Assembly (NCBI RefSeq): GCF_001258055.1
Contig: NZ_CVRM01000036.1
Coordinates: 1 to 64,000 of the forward strand
DNA length: 64,000 bases
Origin: Phaeobacter italicus
Lineage (GTDB): Bacteria > Pseudomonadota > Alphaproteobacteria > Rhodobacterales > Rhodobacteraceae
Direction: 5' to 3'
Within the stretch, counting starts at the first letter, position 1; the number at the start of each line of letters is the position of its first letter. Shown here piece after piece: positions 8,351 to 17,686 of the stretch. The notes beneath the pieces were generated by a model. The model did no database searches. It was not told the DNA's origin and saw only the letters and a program-made list of their open reading frames with translations. The position numbers and the translations under genes were made by a program.

Positions 8351-9141
8351 TCTTTGATGCGTTTTTGATCCGCGCTGCGCTGGCGGGGGTGGGTGTCGCA
8401 CTGGCCGCGGCACCGTTGGGCTGTTTCGTGGTTTGGCGCCGGATGGCGTATTTTGGTGACGCCACTGCACATGCCTCAATCCTGGGCGTCGCGCTGGCCC
8501 TGAGCTTTGATACCTCGGTGTTTGCGGGCGTTCTGGTGATGGCACTGGCAATGGGCAGCACCGTTTCCAGCCTCAGCGGAAGGGGCTATGCCGTCGATAC
8601 GCTGCTTGGTGTTCTGGCCCATTCTTCGCTGGCCTTCGGGCTGGTTGCTGTTTCATTTCTCAGCGGCGTGCGTCTTGATCTGATGGCGTATCTTTTCGGT
8701 GATATCCTTGCCGTCAGCCAGACAGATTTGCTGATCATCTGGGGTGGGGCCGCGATGGTCATCGCACTGTTGTGGTGGCGCTGGTCTGCGCTTTTGACGT
8801 CCACGCTCAATGCCGATCTGGCGCATGCGGCCGGGATTGACCCGCGCCGGGAACAGTTGATCCTGACCCTCGCGCTGTCGGTTGTTGTCGCAGTCGCCAT
8901 CAAGGTCGTTGGCGTTCTGCTGATTGCTGCGCTTCTTATCATTCCCGCCGCCACGGCCCGGCCATTTGCCAAAACACCAGAACGCATGACGCTGATTGCC
9001 GCAGTCATCGGCGCGGTATCGGCGATCGGTGGGCTACAGCTTGCGTTTAGTTTTGACACCCCAACCGGTCCGACGATCGTCTGCCTTGCAGCCGTTCTGT
9101 TCGCCCTGTCCAACCTGCACCAGCTAATCCGGCGCACCTAG
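8347..9141 (+). CDS. znuB: Zinc ABC transporter permease ZnuB
   Basis: ZnuB is the membrane channel of the zinc importer, of the ABC-3 permease family. The 264 residues carry seven to eight hydrophobic helices. Family segments are visible: WRRMAYFGDATAHASILGVAL near residue 35 and VVAVAIKVVGVLLIAALLIIPAATAR near 185. The start overlaps the znuC stop as ATGA. It is the last gene of the zinc operon; no clear terminator is seen in the 66-bp gap before the convergent sensor kinase gene. Confidence 0.95.
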   Translation: MIFDAFLIRAALAGVGVALAAAPLGCFVVWRRMAYFGDATAHASILGVALALSFDTSVFAGVLVMALAMGSTVSSLSGRGYAVDTLLGVLAHSSLAFGLVAVSFLSGVRLDLMAYLFGDILAVSQTDLLIIWGGAAMVIALLWWRWSALLTSTLNADLAHAAGIDPRREQLILTLALSVVVAVAIKVVGVLLIAALLIIPAATARPFAKTPERMTLIAAVIGAVSAIGGLQLAFSFDTPTGPTIVCLAAVLFALSNLHQLIRRT

Positions 9142-9207
9142 AGAGACCGCGATTTCCAGAAGGCCGTCACTTCGGCGCAGGAAAGCAGGCTGTCACAGCC
9201 AACCCTG

Positions 9208-11490
9208 TCAGGTTCCGGTCATTTGCACCGGGTCGACATCGACCCATTTGGTCACCGCATCCAGAAGCTCCTGCTTCTTTATCGGTTTGCTGAGGAAATC
9301 GTCCATGCCTGCAGCAAGGCACTGCTCCTTGTGGGATTGCAGCGCGTTGGCCGTCAGCGCAACGACAGGGCAGCGGGGCCAGTTACGGCTCGCCTCCAAG
9401 GCGCGGATATCACCTGTCGCCTCGATCCCGTCCTTTTGCGGCATCATCATATCCATCAGAACGATGTCGGGCCTGTGAGCCTTGAACAGATCCACCGCGT
9501 CTTCGCCGTTTGATGCAACGATAACCTCGATCGGCGCGGATTTGAGCATGCGGGTGACGACAAGCTGATTGGTTTTGTTGTCCTCTGCCAACAGCAGTTT
9601 CAGCTGTGGCTGTGCTGGGGCGGCACCGCGCGCGGCTGTGCTCAGCTTTCCGGGTCTCGCGGGGCTCCCGCCGTTCAGCGCCTTGGACATCACTGCACGA
9701 AGCTGAGACGCACGCACCGGTTTCAGTGCAACCTCGCACCGGCCCAGCCGTTCGCGGGTATATTGGTCAATCGTATTTTCCACCGACGACAGGATCACGA
9801 TGGGCAGGTCGACATATTCAGGGATATCGCGGATGCGACGTGCCAGTTCATGACCGTCCATTCCCGGCATCTGGAAATCCTGCAGAATAATGTCAAAGCT
9901 GCGGCCTTCGTGGCGGGCATCAAGCAGCGTCTCCAGTGCCGCGTCACCGGAGGCAACCGCAACAGTGTTGACACCCCAGGTATCAAGCCGCTCGTTCAGG
10001 ATAATGCGGTTCAGTTCCAGATCATCGACCACCAGAACGTTCAACCCTTCCAGCGAAACCTCATCGACCCTAGGCTGTCGCTGATGCTCACGCACCTTCA
10101 ATGGCAGTTCGACCGTAAAGGTGGAGCCCTCGCCGAGGACCGATGTCACCGAGACAGTCCCGCCCATCATGCCAAGAAGACGGGTTGAGATCGCAAGCCC
10201 GAGACCCGTGCCTTCAAAGTTGCGTGTCGCAGCACCGTCGACCTGTTCAAACGCATTGAAGATACTGTTCAGCTGGTCCGCAGGAATGCCCGTGCCTGTA
10301 TCCTTTACCGAGATGCGCAGATCACTATAGCCGCCTGCGGTGTGGCCTGACACCTCGATGTAGACATATCCCGCCGAGGTGAATTTGACCGCATTTCCGG
10401 CAATGTTTGTCAAAATCTGCCGGATACGTCCCACATCGCCTTCGAAAAATTCTGGCAGACCGGGGTCGTAACGGAGGGTAACCTCGACATTCTTTTCCGC
10501 GGCCTTGGGCGACAGCAATGTGACGACATCCTCGATCGCCGTCTGCAAATTGAAGGGAGCCCGGTCAAGCTCCATCTTGCCTGCTTCGATCTTGGAGAAG
10601 TTCAAAATGTCGTTGATGATCGTCAGGAGAGCAGAGCCAGATTTGGAAATGGTCTCCGCATACATCTTCTGATCGTCATCCAGATCCGTTTCCAGGATGA
10701 GCTCAGCCATGCCGATCACCCCGTTCATCGGCGTGCGGATCTCATGGCTCATGTTGGCAAGGAACTCTGATTTCGCGCGATTTGCGATGTCGGCGGCTTT
10801 GCGGGCGTCCTCCAGTGCAAATTCGCGTTCGTCGCGCTCTTCAAAGGTGTCCTCAAGCACACCGACAGAAAAGTTCAACGCGCGAAACTCACGCGAGGCA
10901 AACCAAGGCAGACGGTCCCGCCGACTGGCCATACCTGCAATCGCATCCGACATCCGCTGATGAATCATGTGGAGGGGACGCAGGGTGAGTTGATGAACCA
11001 GGATCAGCACCAAGAGCGACAGAACCGCGACCGATACGACGGTCCACATGATTGTCTGACGCACCTTTTCCTGAACCAACAACTGGCCTTCGCGTGTCGA
11101 CCAGCTCACCACCATATGGCCAAAGTCAAACCCATCCAGCGTGATCGGGCTTTCGTACCTGACAAAATCCTCTTCTGCGACGCCTTCGGCAGAGCCTGCC
11201 TCAGCAATCGCAACGTCATCCACACTGCGGATCTGGATATGTAGCAGCTTGGGGTTTCGGGCGATTGCCTCATTCAGGCCGGTTTCCAGAACCGGAACAT
11301 CTTCGACGATGATCGATTCCAGCATCAGCCCGCTGAGGAGAGAGATTGTCGTCTCGGCCTGTTCCTTCAGCTGGGCCTGCAGATTGCGCGTTTCGTAGCG
11401 GCGTGCAAGATCGCCAACCACCACGCCAACCAGCAGCGCGGCCAGCGCCAGCGATGCAACAATCTGAAAGAGAATGCCCGTACGTTTCAT
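9208..11490 (-). CDS. Hybrid sensor histidine kinase with two receiver domains
   Basis: This is a membrane-bound two-component kinase of 760 residues. Two transmembrane helices (about 7-27 and 146-168) bracket a periplasmic sensor domain of roughly 115 residues with no recognised fold. A linker with HAMP-like character precedes the HisKA domain with His249 in [10 protein letters not shown]. The ATPase domain has N366 (NAVKFT), DTGTGIP and GTGLGLAI. Two receivers follow, with phospho-acceptors Asp538 (LQDFQMPG) and Asp680 (LMDMMMPQ), and both keep their KP lysines. There is no Hpt domain. It lies 21 bases downstream of the PhnD-like protein in one operon, so that protein is the probable ligand-sensing partner. 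No separate response regulator is adjacent. Confidence 0.93.
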   Translation of the reverse strand: MKRTGILFQIVASLALAALLVGVVVGDLARRYETRNLQAQLKEQAETTISLLSGLMLESIIVEDVPVLETGLNEAIARNPKLLHIQIRSVDDVAIAEAGSAEGVAEEDFVRYESPITLDGFDFGHMVVSWSTREGQLLVQEKVRQTIMWTVVSVAVLSLLVLILVHQLTLRPLHMIHQRMSDAIAGMASRRDRLPWFASREFRALNFSVGVLEDTFEERDEREFALEDARKAADIANRAKSEFLANMSHEIRTPMNGVIGMAELILETDLDDDQKMYAETISKSGSALLTIINDILNFSKIEAGKMELDRAPFNLQTAIEDVVTLLSPKAAEKNVEVTLRYDPGLPEFFEGDVGRIRQILTNIAGNAVKFTSAGYVYIEVSGHTAGGYSDLRISVKDTGTGIPADQLNSIFNAFEQVDGAATRNFEGTGLGLAISTRLLGMMGGTVSVTSVLGEGSTFTVELPLKVREHQRQPRVDEVSLEGLNVLVVDDLELNRIILNERLDTWGVNTVAVASGDAALETLLDARHEGRSFDIILQDFQMPGMDGHELARRIRDIPEYVDLPIVILSSVENTIDQYTRERLGRCEVALKPVRASQLRAVMSKALNGGSPARPGKLSTAARGAAPAQPQLKLLLAEDNKTNQLVVTRMLKSAPIEVIVASNGEDAVDLFKAHRPDIVLMDMMMPQKDGIEATGDIRALEASRNWPRCPVVALTANALQSHKEQCLAAGMDDFLSKPIKKQELLDAVTKWVDVDPVQMTGT

Positions 11491-11511
11491 AAGGGTCCTT
11501 TAGTCGTGACG

Positions 11512-12396
11512 CTAAAACGCCTCGCTCTGCTCCATCGCATCACGGATCAAATCGTAATCGGCATCCGTTCCGTGAAGGAAGCCATTCTTGGAGACCCTGC
11601 GAACAATTTCTTCATTTTCAGAGGACAACATGATCTTGCGCATGGCGAGAACAATGGGTTCCGGCAAATCTGATGCCGCGAGCCAGGGCTTGGTCACGTT
11701 GTCAAAACTGGCGAGTACGCGGATCGGCACACCCTTTGCAACCAGCTTCTTAAAAGTACTTTCCTTCAATGCGCCTGCGGTGAACTTTCCAGCGCCAACC
11801 GCCTCTCCCACCAGGTCGTGACGACCCAGATATTCAAAGGTATGCAGATCCTCGCTCGTGATGCCCGCCTCCAACAAATGGCTCTGGGCAAGATATCGGC
11901 CGATGGTTGAGAGTTCGTCACCAAAGGCAAAGCTCAACCCGGCGAGATCTGACAATTTCGTGATCGTGCTGTCCTGATGAACCACGATCACACCCTTGAA
12001 CCGCTTCTCTCCCTTTTTCGATTCCATCGCGACGATTTGGACATCAGGGTTCTTCTTCATCACATGCACGTAAGAGGCCGGGCCAAAGCGGGCAAAATCC
12101 ACCTCGCCATCCGCGAGCTGATTGATCCCTTCTTCATATTCCTTGGCAACGGTCATCCGGATCGTCACCTTCTCGCCCAGCTCCTCTCCCAGGCGATTGG
12201 ACAGGAAGGTCAGGAAAGGCATGTATTTTCGGACAGTTACAGTCGGCTTATCAGCCGCATATGTGCCGAAGGTGAGCGTGATTTCAGCCTGCGCAGCGCG
12301 GGGAGCCGCCAGCACAAGCATCAATCCAAGGGCGACCGCAAAAGCGGGCGTTGCGAAGCGCAGAATGCAACCAACAGACTTCAAACTCTTCATCAC
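11512..12396 (-). CDS. PhnD-like periplasmic phosphate/phosphonate-type binding protein
   Basis: This is a periplasmic substrate-binding protein of the PhnD (phosphate/phosphite/phosphonate) family. A signal peptide (about 1-37, ending AAQA) precedes ITLTFGTYAADKPTVTVRKYMPFLTFLSNRLGE. The family motif with an aromatic/serine ligand region, DFARFGPASYVHVMKK, is near residue 105, and FKGVIVVHQDSTITKLSDLAGLSFAFGDELSTIGR follows. No permease or ATPase gene is adjacent; the next gene is a sensor kinase, so a sensory role is more likely than transport. The start may be GTG at 12396 or ATG at 12393; both fit the AAGGAG upstream. The gene is divergent from the 1341-residue fusion gene. Confidence 0.85.
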   Translation of the reverse strand: MMKSLKSVGCILRFATPAFAVALGLMLVLAAPRAAQAEITLTFGTYAADKPTVTVRKYMPFLTFLSNRLGEELGEKVTIRMTVAKEYEEGINQLADGEVDFARFGPASYVHVMKKNPDVQIVAMESKKGEKRFKGVIVVHQDSTITKLSDLAGLSFAFGDELSTIGRYLAQSHLLEAGITSEDLHTFEYLGRHDLVGEAVGAGKFTAGALKESTFKKLVAKGVPIRVLASFDNVTKPWLAASDLPEPIVLAMRKIMLSSENEEIVRRVSKNGFLHGTDADYDLIRDAMEQSEAF

Positions 12397-12483
12397 CGGT
12401 GATCTCCTTCTGGGGCCGGGTCACTGTTCAAACAAGGTAGTCCGCCCACATGCTGCCCTGATTATTAAGAAAATTCGGTTAAT

Positions 12484-12555
12484 CGTTACTGAATAGTACA
12501 AAGAATTTTACGACTGTAGCCCGCAGACTGTATAAAAATTAACGTTTCAGTAACG
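12484..12555. promoter_or_regulatory. Inverted repeat CGTTACTGAA in the divergent promoter
   Basis: CGTTACTGAA at 12484-12493 and its exact complement TTCAGTAACG at 12546-12555 lie 62 bp apart, centre to centre, in the AT-rich 227-bp gap between the PhnD-like/kinase operon and the giant fusion gene. The arrangement suggests paired operators for a regulator that controls both directions. No known factor was matched. Confidence 0.5.
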
Positions 12556-12623
12556 AATTCAGCGCTTTTTTATAAAATTCGTCAAAAATTTGAAGATCGG
12601 ACCTCAGTCCGACAGGAACTTCC

Positions 12624-15600
12624 GTGCTTACACAAACTCATAGATCCTCCCAGCCCCTCCGTTGCCCCCTATGGGCCTGCGTCGCGGTGTGCTGTCTCGC
12701 CCCCGGAGCGGCCTGGGCCATTCCCTCACCCGAACTTGTCATCGGCTCTGTCTCCTCTCTCTCGCAGGTGCTCGCAGTCGGCGTCGCAATGGTCTCGGGT
12801 CTTGGTGCTGTCGTGGCGACCAAACTGGGCTTCCAGCCCAAAAAAGGAGCCGAAGCGCGGCGCTATCCTGTCAAGCTGATCAGCGGTCTGGTTCTTTTCG
12901 CCCTGGCGCTCGCGTTCCTCAACTACTGGCAGTTCAGCACCCAGAAAGCGGCAGATCAGGCAAGGCTGCAGGCGACTTTGGTGCGGCCTGCGCAATTTGA
13001 TGGCACAAAGATCAAGGATGCTACCCTGAAGGAGACCAGTTTCTCCAAACAGTCCGACCATCCGCTCGCGATGTCGACAGAGGACGCAGCTGCAGCCCTT
13101 GAGGATGGGGAGACCGTATTCTTCGACATCCGCGAAACCGGAGAGAATGCGATGGGAACCCTGCCAGGGTCCACGCACATCCGCTTTCCCGACTTTCTCC
13201 AGAGCCGCCCGGTTCAACCCGGTCAGAAGGTCGTTCTGTTCTGCCACAATGGCAACCGCAGCTCTGAGACCTGTGCAGAATTGGCCAAGCTTGGCATCGA
13301 CTGCAGCTTTATTGCCGGCGGCATCGAGAAATGGATCGTGGAAGGGCGCGAATTCTCTGACAAGGATGTCAAAACCCTCTCCGACCTGCGCGCGATTCCC
13401 GAATACCCCGGCCGCGACACTCTTTTGACCACTGCCGAGTTTACAGACCTTCTGAACACGGAAGACCTGCAGATCGTTGACACCCGGTATCCCGGCGATT
13501 TCGCCTCTGGCCATCTGCCCGGCGCCATCAATATTCCGATCCGCAAGATGACAACGCAGGATCTGATGGCACAGATTGCGCTGCTGGATCCCGACAAGCC
13601 CACTCTGGCAGCCTGCTACGATCGGCGCAGCTGCTTCATGAGCCAGGTTCTGGGGCTGGAGTTGTCGCAGCAGGGCATCGATTTCCTTGGTCGCTACACT
13701 CTGCCTTGGGAATACTTCGTTGCCCCCAAACCCAAACCCCATGTTCAGGCCTGGCTGGCCGACCAACAAAGCGGGCTGTGGGACAAGGCGATCTCTGCGC
13801 TCGCGGCTGGCCTCCTGTGGGTGCATGAGCGCAGCCATATTCTGTGGGGATTGCTTGCCCTGTCATTGATCACCCGCATTCTGATCCTGCCGGTCGCCCT
13901 TAAATCTGAGCGCGACCAGATCATCACTGGTGAAACAGCTGATGAAATGAAGGAACTGAAAGAGCGGCTGGCCCATGACCCGGTGCGCAAGGCCCGCGCC
14001 GTCCAGGCGTTCTATGCCGAAAAAGGCCTGACACCGATGAAAAACCTGACCGCGCTTTTATTCCTGCCGGTCATGATGCTGGGTGTGTCAGCCGCACAAG
14101 AGGCCAGCGCCAGCCTGCAGACGCCATTCCTGTGGATGGCCGACCTGGGCTTGCCAGATCCGCTGTTCATCATGCCCGCACTGTTTTGCGCATTGGCCGC
14201 GATTTACCTCCTGTGGGCTGTTGCCAAAACACGGCGACAGAAACAGTTGTGGATGATCCTAGGCGTGCCTGCATTGTTTGCGATGGTGTTCAGCCTGACA
14301 GGGGCCGCCAATGCCTATCTTTGCTTCAGCCTGTCTTTGCTGCTGGTCCAGCGTGCGTATGTCACGGGTCTGCATCGCAAACTGGGCGACGCGCTCTCCT
14401 TGCGTGCTCACAAACGCCGCCTTGCCAAACTGCCGCGCGGCGTGATCCCGATGGGCTATACCGAGGAACTGGAACAAGCAGGCAACAAGGCGTTGCGCCT
14501 GTCGATCCTGAAAAATGCGGGACTGCCCGTTCCTGGCGGCGTCATTGTGCGATCTGATGCGATTCACGACTACAAAGCGATGTCTGACACCCAGAAAGAC
14601 GTCTTTGCGGCACATGTTTTCGCCCTTGCCGGTGGCAAACCCGTTGCGGTGCGCTCTTCGGCCTCTAATGAAGATGGCGCCGACCAGAGCTTTGCCGGGG
14701 TGTTTGAATCCGTGCTTGATGTGACGGCCGACACGATCCGTTCTGCCTTGGATGAGGTTGTTCAGAGCTTCTCGTCTGAACGGGCTGCCAGCTACTCGGG
14801 TGAAGGTGACAGCGCCGATCAGGGCAATATCGTGGTTCAGGAAATGGTGCAGGCCGAATACGCCGGTGTTCTGTTTACTCAAGACCCAATGGCGCCAGGA
14901 ATGACGATGGTGGAATGGGTCGAAGGCTGCGGCGAAGATCTGGTTTCGGGCCGCGTCACCCCGACCTCTCTCCGCTTTGGCCGCTATTCCGGTTTGCCTG
15001 CGGACGAAACCCAGGACACGACATTGGATCTGGCGCCGCTTTTGGCACTTGGTAAACAGATCGAAGACACATTCGGCTGCCCGCAGGACGTGGAATGGGC
15101 CTATGCCAATGGTCGCTTCCAGATCGTCCAGAGCCGCGACATCACCACCCTGACGCTGGGTTCCGAGGCCGAACAGGTCCGTCTGAGAGAATGGCGCGAT
15201 CTCCTCGATCAGTATGGCGACGCCACCGCAGACCAGACCATTCTGGAGCAGGATGAAATGTCCGAGGTTCTGCCCCGCCCCACCCCGCTGTCGTTCTCGC
15301 TGATGGGCAGTCTCTGGGCACCGGGTGGCAGTGTCGACCTCGCGTGCCGGGCTTTGTCTGTCCCCTACAACCTGCCCGAAAACCGCCCCGGCCATCTGGT
15401 CAACCTGTTTGGCAAGACCTACGTCGATGTTCAGCTGAAAGATCAAATGACGCTCAAGCTGACGGCGGCCAAAGCCAAACAGCTGCGCAAGCAGGCCCGC
15501 CCGATGATCGATCGCTTTCGGGGGGAAACCCTGCCCGCGCTGACCGATCAGCTGGCCTTTTGGCAGGCGGTTGACTACCGCGCCCTGCCCTTGCCCAAAC

Positions 15601-16649
15601 AGCTGGAGGCCATTCAGACGCTGCGCGACATGTTTGTCACCGACATTTATGTCGAGGCTGAAAAGGTCAACATTCTGGCAGGCTTTACCATGGGGGAGGC
15701 CAGCACGGCAGCAGCGGGGGATCCTGCGATCCGATCCCATCTGATGCACGCTGAACTGCCCCATGCGCCATCCAACCTGCTGTCGTCCTGCACGGGCGAA
15801 GCAGCCGAGGCACGTGCGCAGGCGCTGATGGGACACCGGTCCATCTTTGACTACGAGCTGAGCGCGCCGCGCTACAGCGAGGCACCAGCACTGTTGTCAT
15901 CGCTTCTTGATAGTGCGGTGGAACCAATCAGCGGCAGTGTCCACACCCCGGCCAACTTGCCGGATGACCTGCATGAAACGGTTGAACTGGCCATCGCCTA
16001 TCAGGACCTGAAAGAGCAGGCCAAGCATGAAGCCCTGCGGGTTCTTGCAGAACTGCGCCGCGCGCTTTTGGGACTGGCAGAAACGACCGGCCTTGATGAT
16101 CTGGTGTTCTACCTGACGATGGAGGAAATCCTGTCCGGCAACTGGGACGCGCTTGCAGCGCTGCGCAGCAAGGCCGAAGCCCGCAAAAACCGCGAAGACC
16201 TGCGCAAACGCTCTGCTCCCAGCGAGGTGTCTTTGACCCTGCGCGACTGCGAACTGTTGTCGCTTGGGGCTCAGGCGGGGTCGGGCGACGGATCACTTGG
16301 CGGAACATGCGTGGCTGGTAGCGGCAGCGTGAAAGCCCGCATTTTCTGGGTCGAGGATGAAACCGCCATCGGTCCTGAGGTGTTTGACGGGTTCCAGGAC
16401 GGCGACATCCTTGCCTGCCGCATGATCAACCCGGCCTGGCTGCCTTATGTTCAGCGCTCTGGCGCAGTCCTGAGTGAAGTTGGCGGATGGCTCAGCCACA
16501 TGGCGATTGTTGCCCGCGAAAAGGACATCTTGATGCTGGTCGCCTGCAAGGGATTGGATCAACTCACCCATGGTGATGAAGTCACGGTCTCAGACGATGG
16601 CTCTATCACCGCGCCGGACGTGGAAGACTTGCAGGTGGTCTCTGCCTGA
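12624..16649 (+). CDS. Rhodanese-rhodanese-YidC-like-PEP/rifampin-phosphotransferase-type fusion protein
   Basis: This 1341-residue protein joins modules normally found apart. Hydrophobic segments lie at about 15-32, 38-66 and 84-101. Rhodanese domain 1 (150-245) has the active loop CHNGNRS with Cys207. Rhodanese domain 2 (265-365) has CYDRRSC with Cys331. A YidC/Oxa1-like membrane domain (about 385-580) shows SLITRILILPVALKSERDQ, an Lys/Glu-rich helix, GLTPMKNLTALLFLPV and GLPDPLFIMPAL. An ATP-grasp domain (605-845) has AVRSSASNEDGADQSFAGVFES and VVQEMV. A central domain starts EVLPRPTPLSFSL (881) and contains GHRSIFDYELSAPRY. A swivelling domain ends in GGWLSHMAIVARE with the phospho-acceptor His1292. 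The last three match the order in rifampin phosphotransferases and PEP synthases. The start is GTG. The substrate is unknown; sulfur-linked phosphotransfer at the membrane is only a guess. Confidence 0.9.
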   Translation: MLTQTHRSSQPLRCPLWACVAVCCLAPGAAWAIPSPELVIGSVSSLSQVLAVGVAMVSGLGAVVATKLGFQPKKGAEARRYPVKLISGLVLFALALAFLNYWQFSTQKAADQARLQATLVRPAQFDGTKIKDATLKETSFSKQSDHPLAMSTEDAAAALEDGETVFFDIRETGENAMGTLPGSTHIRFPDFLQSRPVQPGQKVVLFCHNGNRSSETCAELAKLGIDCSFIAGGIEKWIVEGREFSDKDVKTLSDLRAIPEYPGRDTLLTTAEFTDLLNTEDLQIVDTRYPGDFASGHLPGAINIPIRKMTTQDLMAQIALLDPDKPTLAACYDRRSCFMSQVLGLELSQQGIDFLGRYTLPWEYFVAPKPKPHVQAWLADQQSGLWDKAISALAAGLLWVHERSHILWGLLALSLITRILILPVALKSERDQIITGETADEMKELKERLAHDPVRKARAVQAFYAEKGLTPMKNLTALLFLPVMMLGVSAAQEASASLQTPFLWMADLGLPDPLFIMPALFCALAAIYLLWAVAKTRRQKQLWMILGVPALFAMVFSLTGAANAYLCFSLSLLLVQRAYVTGLHRKLGDALSLRAHKRRLAKLPRGVIPMGYTEELEQAGNKALRLSILKNAGLPVPGGVIVRSDAIHDYKAMSDTQKDVFAAHVFALAGGKPVAVRSSASNEDGADQSFAGVFESVLDVTADTIRSALDEVVQSFSSERAASYSGEGDSADQGNIVVQEMVQAEYAGVLFTQDPMAPGMTMVEWVEGCGEDLVSGRVTPTSLRFGRYSGLPADETQDTTLDLAPLLALGKQIEDTFGCPQDVEWAYANGRFQIVQSRDITTLTLGSEAEQVRLREWRDLLDQYGDATADQTILEQDEMSEVLPRPTPLSFSLMGSLWAPGGSVDLACRALSVPYNLPENRPGHLVNLFGKTYVDVQLKDQMTLKLTAAKAKQLRKQARPMIDRFRGETLPALTDQLAFWQAVDYRALPLPKQLEAIQTLRDMFVTDIYVEAEKVNILAGFTMGEASTAAAGDPAIRSHLMHAELPHAPSNLLSSCTGEAAEARAQALMGHRSIFDYELSAPRYSEAPALLSSLLDSAVEPISGSVHTPANLPDDLHETVELAIAYQDLKEQAKHEALRVLAELRRALLGLAETTGLDDLVFYLTMEEILSGNWDALAALRSKAEARKNREDLRKRSAPSEVSLTLRDCELLSLGAQAGSGDGSLGGTCVAGSGSVKARIFWVEDETAIGPEVFDGFQDGDILACRMINPAWLPYVQRSGAVLSEVGGWLSHMAIVAREKDILMLVACKGLDQLTHGDEVTVSDDGSITAPDVEDLQVVSA

Positions 16650-16669
16650 GACCTCATGACAAGATGGTG

Positions 16670-16702
16670 TTCCGCCCCTGTTGGTCATCAATGGGGGCGG
16701 AA
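16670..16702 (+). terminator. Stem-loop after the fusion gene (weak terminator)
   Basis: A 9-bp stem TTCCGCCCC / GGGGCGGAA with a 15-base loop lies 20 bases after the stop of the fusion gene. It lacks a T run, so it may act only as a 3' end stabiliser or a factor-dependent stop. Confidence 0.35.
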
Positions 16703-16753
16703 AAACAGATGTTCCATCTTGCGATTTCTCACACATATGTTTGAAGTCCCCGC

Positions 16754-17662
16754 ATGGAGCAGAACCCGGACCCAAAACAAAAGACCCGCCTCCTGGAGCG
16801 GCTGAAGGCAGATATGGCTGATCTGCCCCCTGCCCTGTCGGGGGCTGCGAAATACATCATAGACAACCCCGGTGACTTTGGTCTCGACCCGATCCGCGTC
16901 TCGGCACAAAAGGCAGGCGTCAGTACCAACTCACTTGTGCGGCTGGCTTCTCATCTGGGGTTTGACGGTTTTGAAGGGTTGCGCGGGCCGTTTCGCGCAT
17001 CGCTCACCACCGAGCGCGAGGGCGGTCTTGGGCTGGCATGGCTGGATCGGCTCGAACAGCACGAAGCCACAGAGCGCCACGGGCGCATCGCACGAAACGA
17101 AGTCAACATCGTTGCCCGGTCCCTGCGATTGATGACGCCTGAGCGTACAGCCAAGATATGCCGCACGCTCACCTCGGCGCGGCGCTGCTATATCACGGCG
17201 ACCCGTGCCAGCTATGCGCTGGCTTACTATTTTCACTACGTAGGCCGCATGGCCCTGCCCGGTCTGGACCTGGTGCCGCGTCACATGGGAACAGCCGTAG
17301 ACGAGATGATGGACATCGGCCCATACGATTGTCTCGTGGCGATGACCTTTGCCCCCTATTCGGCCGAGACCCTTCAGGCGCTGCATTTCGCGCAATCCCG
17401 CGGTGCACAGCTTGTTCTCATTACGGACAGCGAGGTGATTACCCCCGGTCTGACCCCCGATCATCTGTTGCAGGTTGCGGATAACGCGCTGCATCCATTT
17501 GGGGGATATGCCGGCGCGATGGCTGTTCTGGACTGCCTGCTTACGCATCTCGTGGATGCAGGCGGCGATGCCGCACAGGATCGGATCCGCCAATATGAGG
17601 CGCTGCGCGAAGACACCGGCGCCTATTGGCGCGGGGGAAAGCTGCCAAAACTGCCAAAATAG
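16754..17662 (+). CDS. MurR/RpiR family transcriptional regulator
   Basis: The regulator has an N-terminal RpiR helix-turn-helix (about 1-80) with PPALSGAAKYIIDNPGDFGLDPIRVSAQKAGVSTNSLVRLASHLGFDGFEGL, typical of the family. It is followed by a SIS sugar-phosphate-binding domain (about 130-275) with SARRCYITATRASYALAYYFHYVG and AMTFAPYSAETLQALHFAQSRGAQLVLITDS. SIS regulators sense phosphosugars or amino sugars. Whether it controls the convergent nucleotide-sugar dehydrogenase (25 bases apart) is unknown. Length (302) is normal. Confidence 0.9.
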   Translation: MEQNPDPKQKTRLLERLKADMADLPPALSGAAKYIIDNPGDFGLDPIRVSAQKAGVSTNSLVRLASHLGFDGFEGLRGPFRASLTTEREGGLGLAWLDRLEQHEATERHGRIARNEVNIVARSLRLMTPERTAKICRTLTSARRCYITATRASYALAYYFHYVGRMALPGLDLVPRHMGTAVDEMMDIGPYDCLVAMTFAPYSAETLQALHFAQSRGAQLVLITDSEVITPGLTPDHLLQVADNALHPFGGYAGAMAVLDCLLTHLVDAGGDAAQDRIRQYEALREDTGAYWRGGKLPKLPK

Positions 17663-17686
17663 TCAGGCGCCGTGGTTCAGCCGGAC

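Noticed and set aside
14259-15836. 525-codon open frame on the minus strand opposite the fusion gene
   Set aside because: It lies fully opposite a gene with conserved catalytic motifs and shows no recognisable domain; long antisense frames are common in GC-rich DNA.
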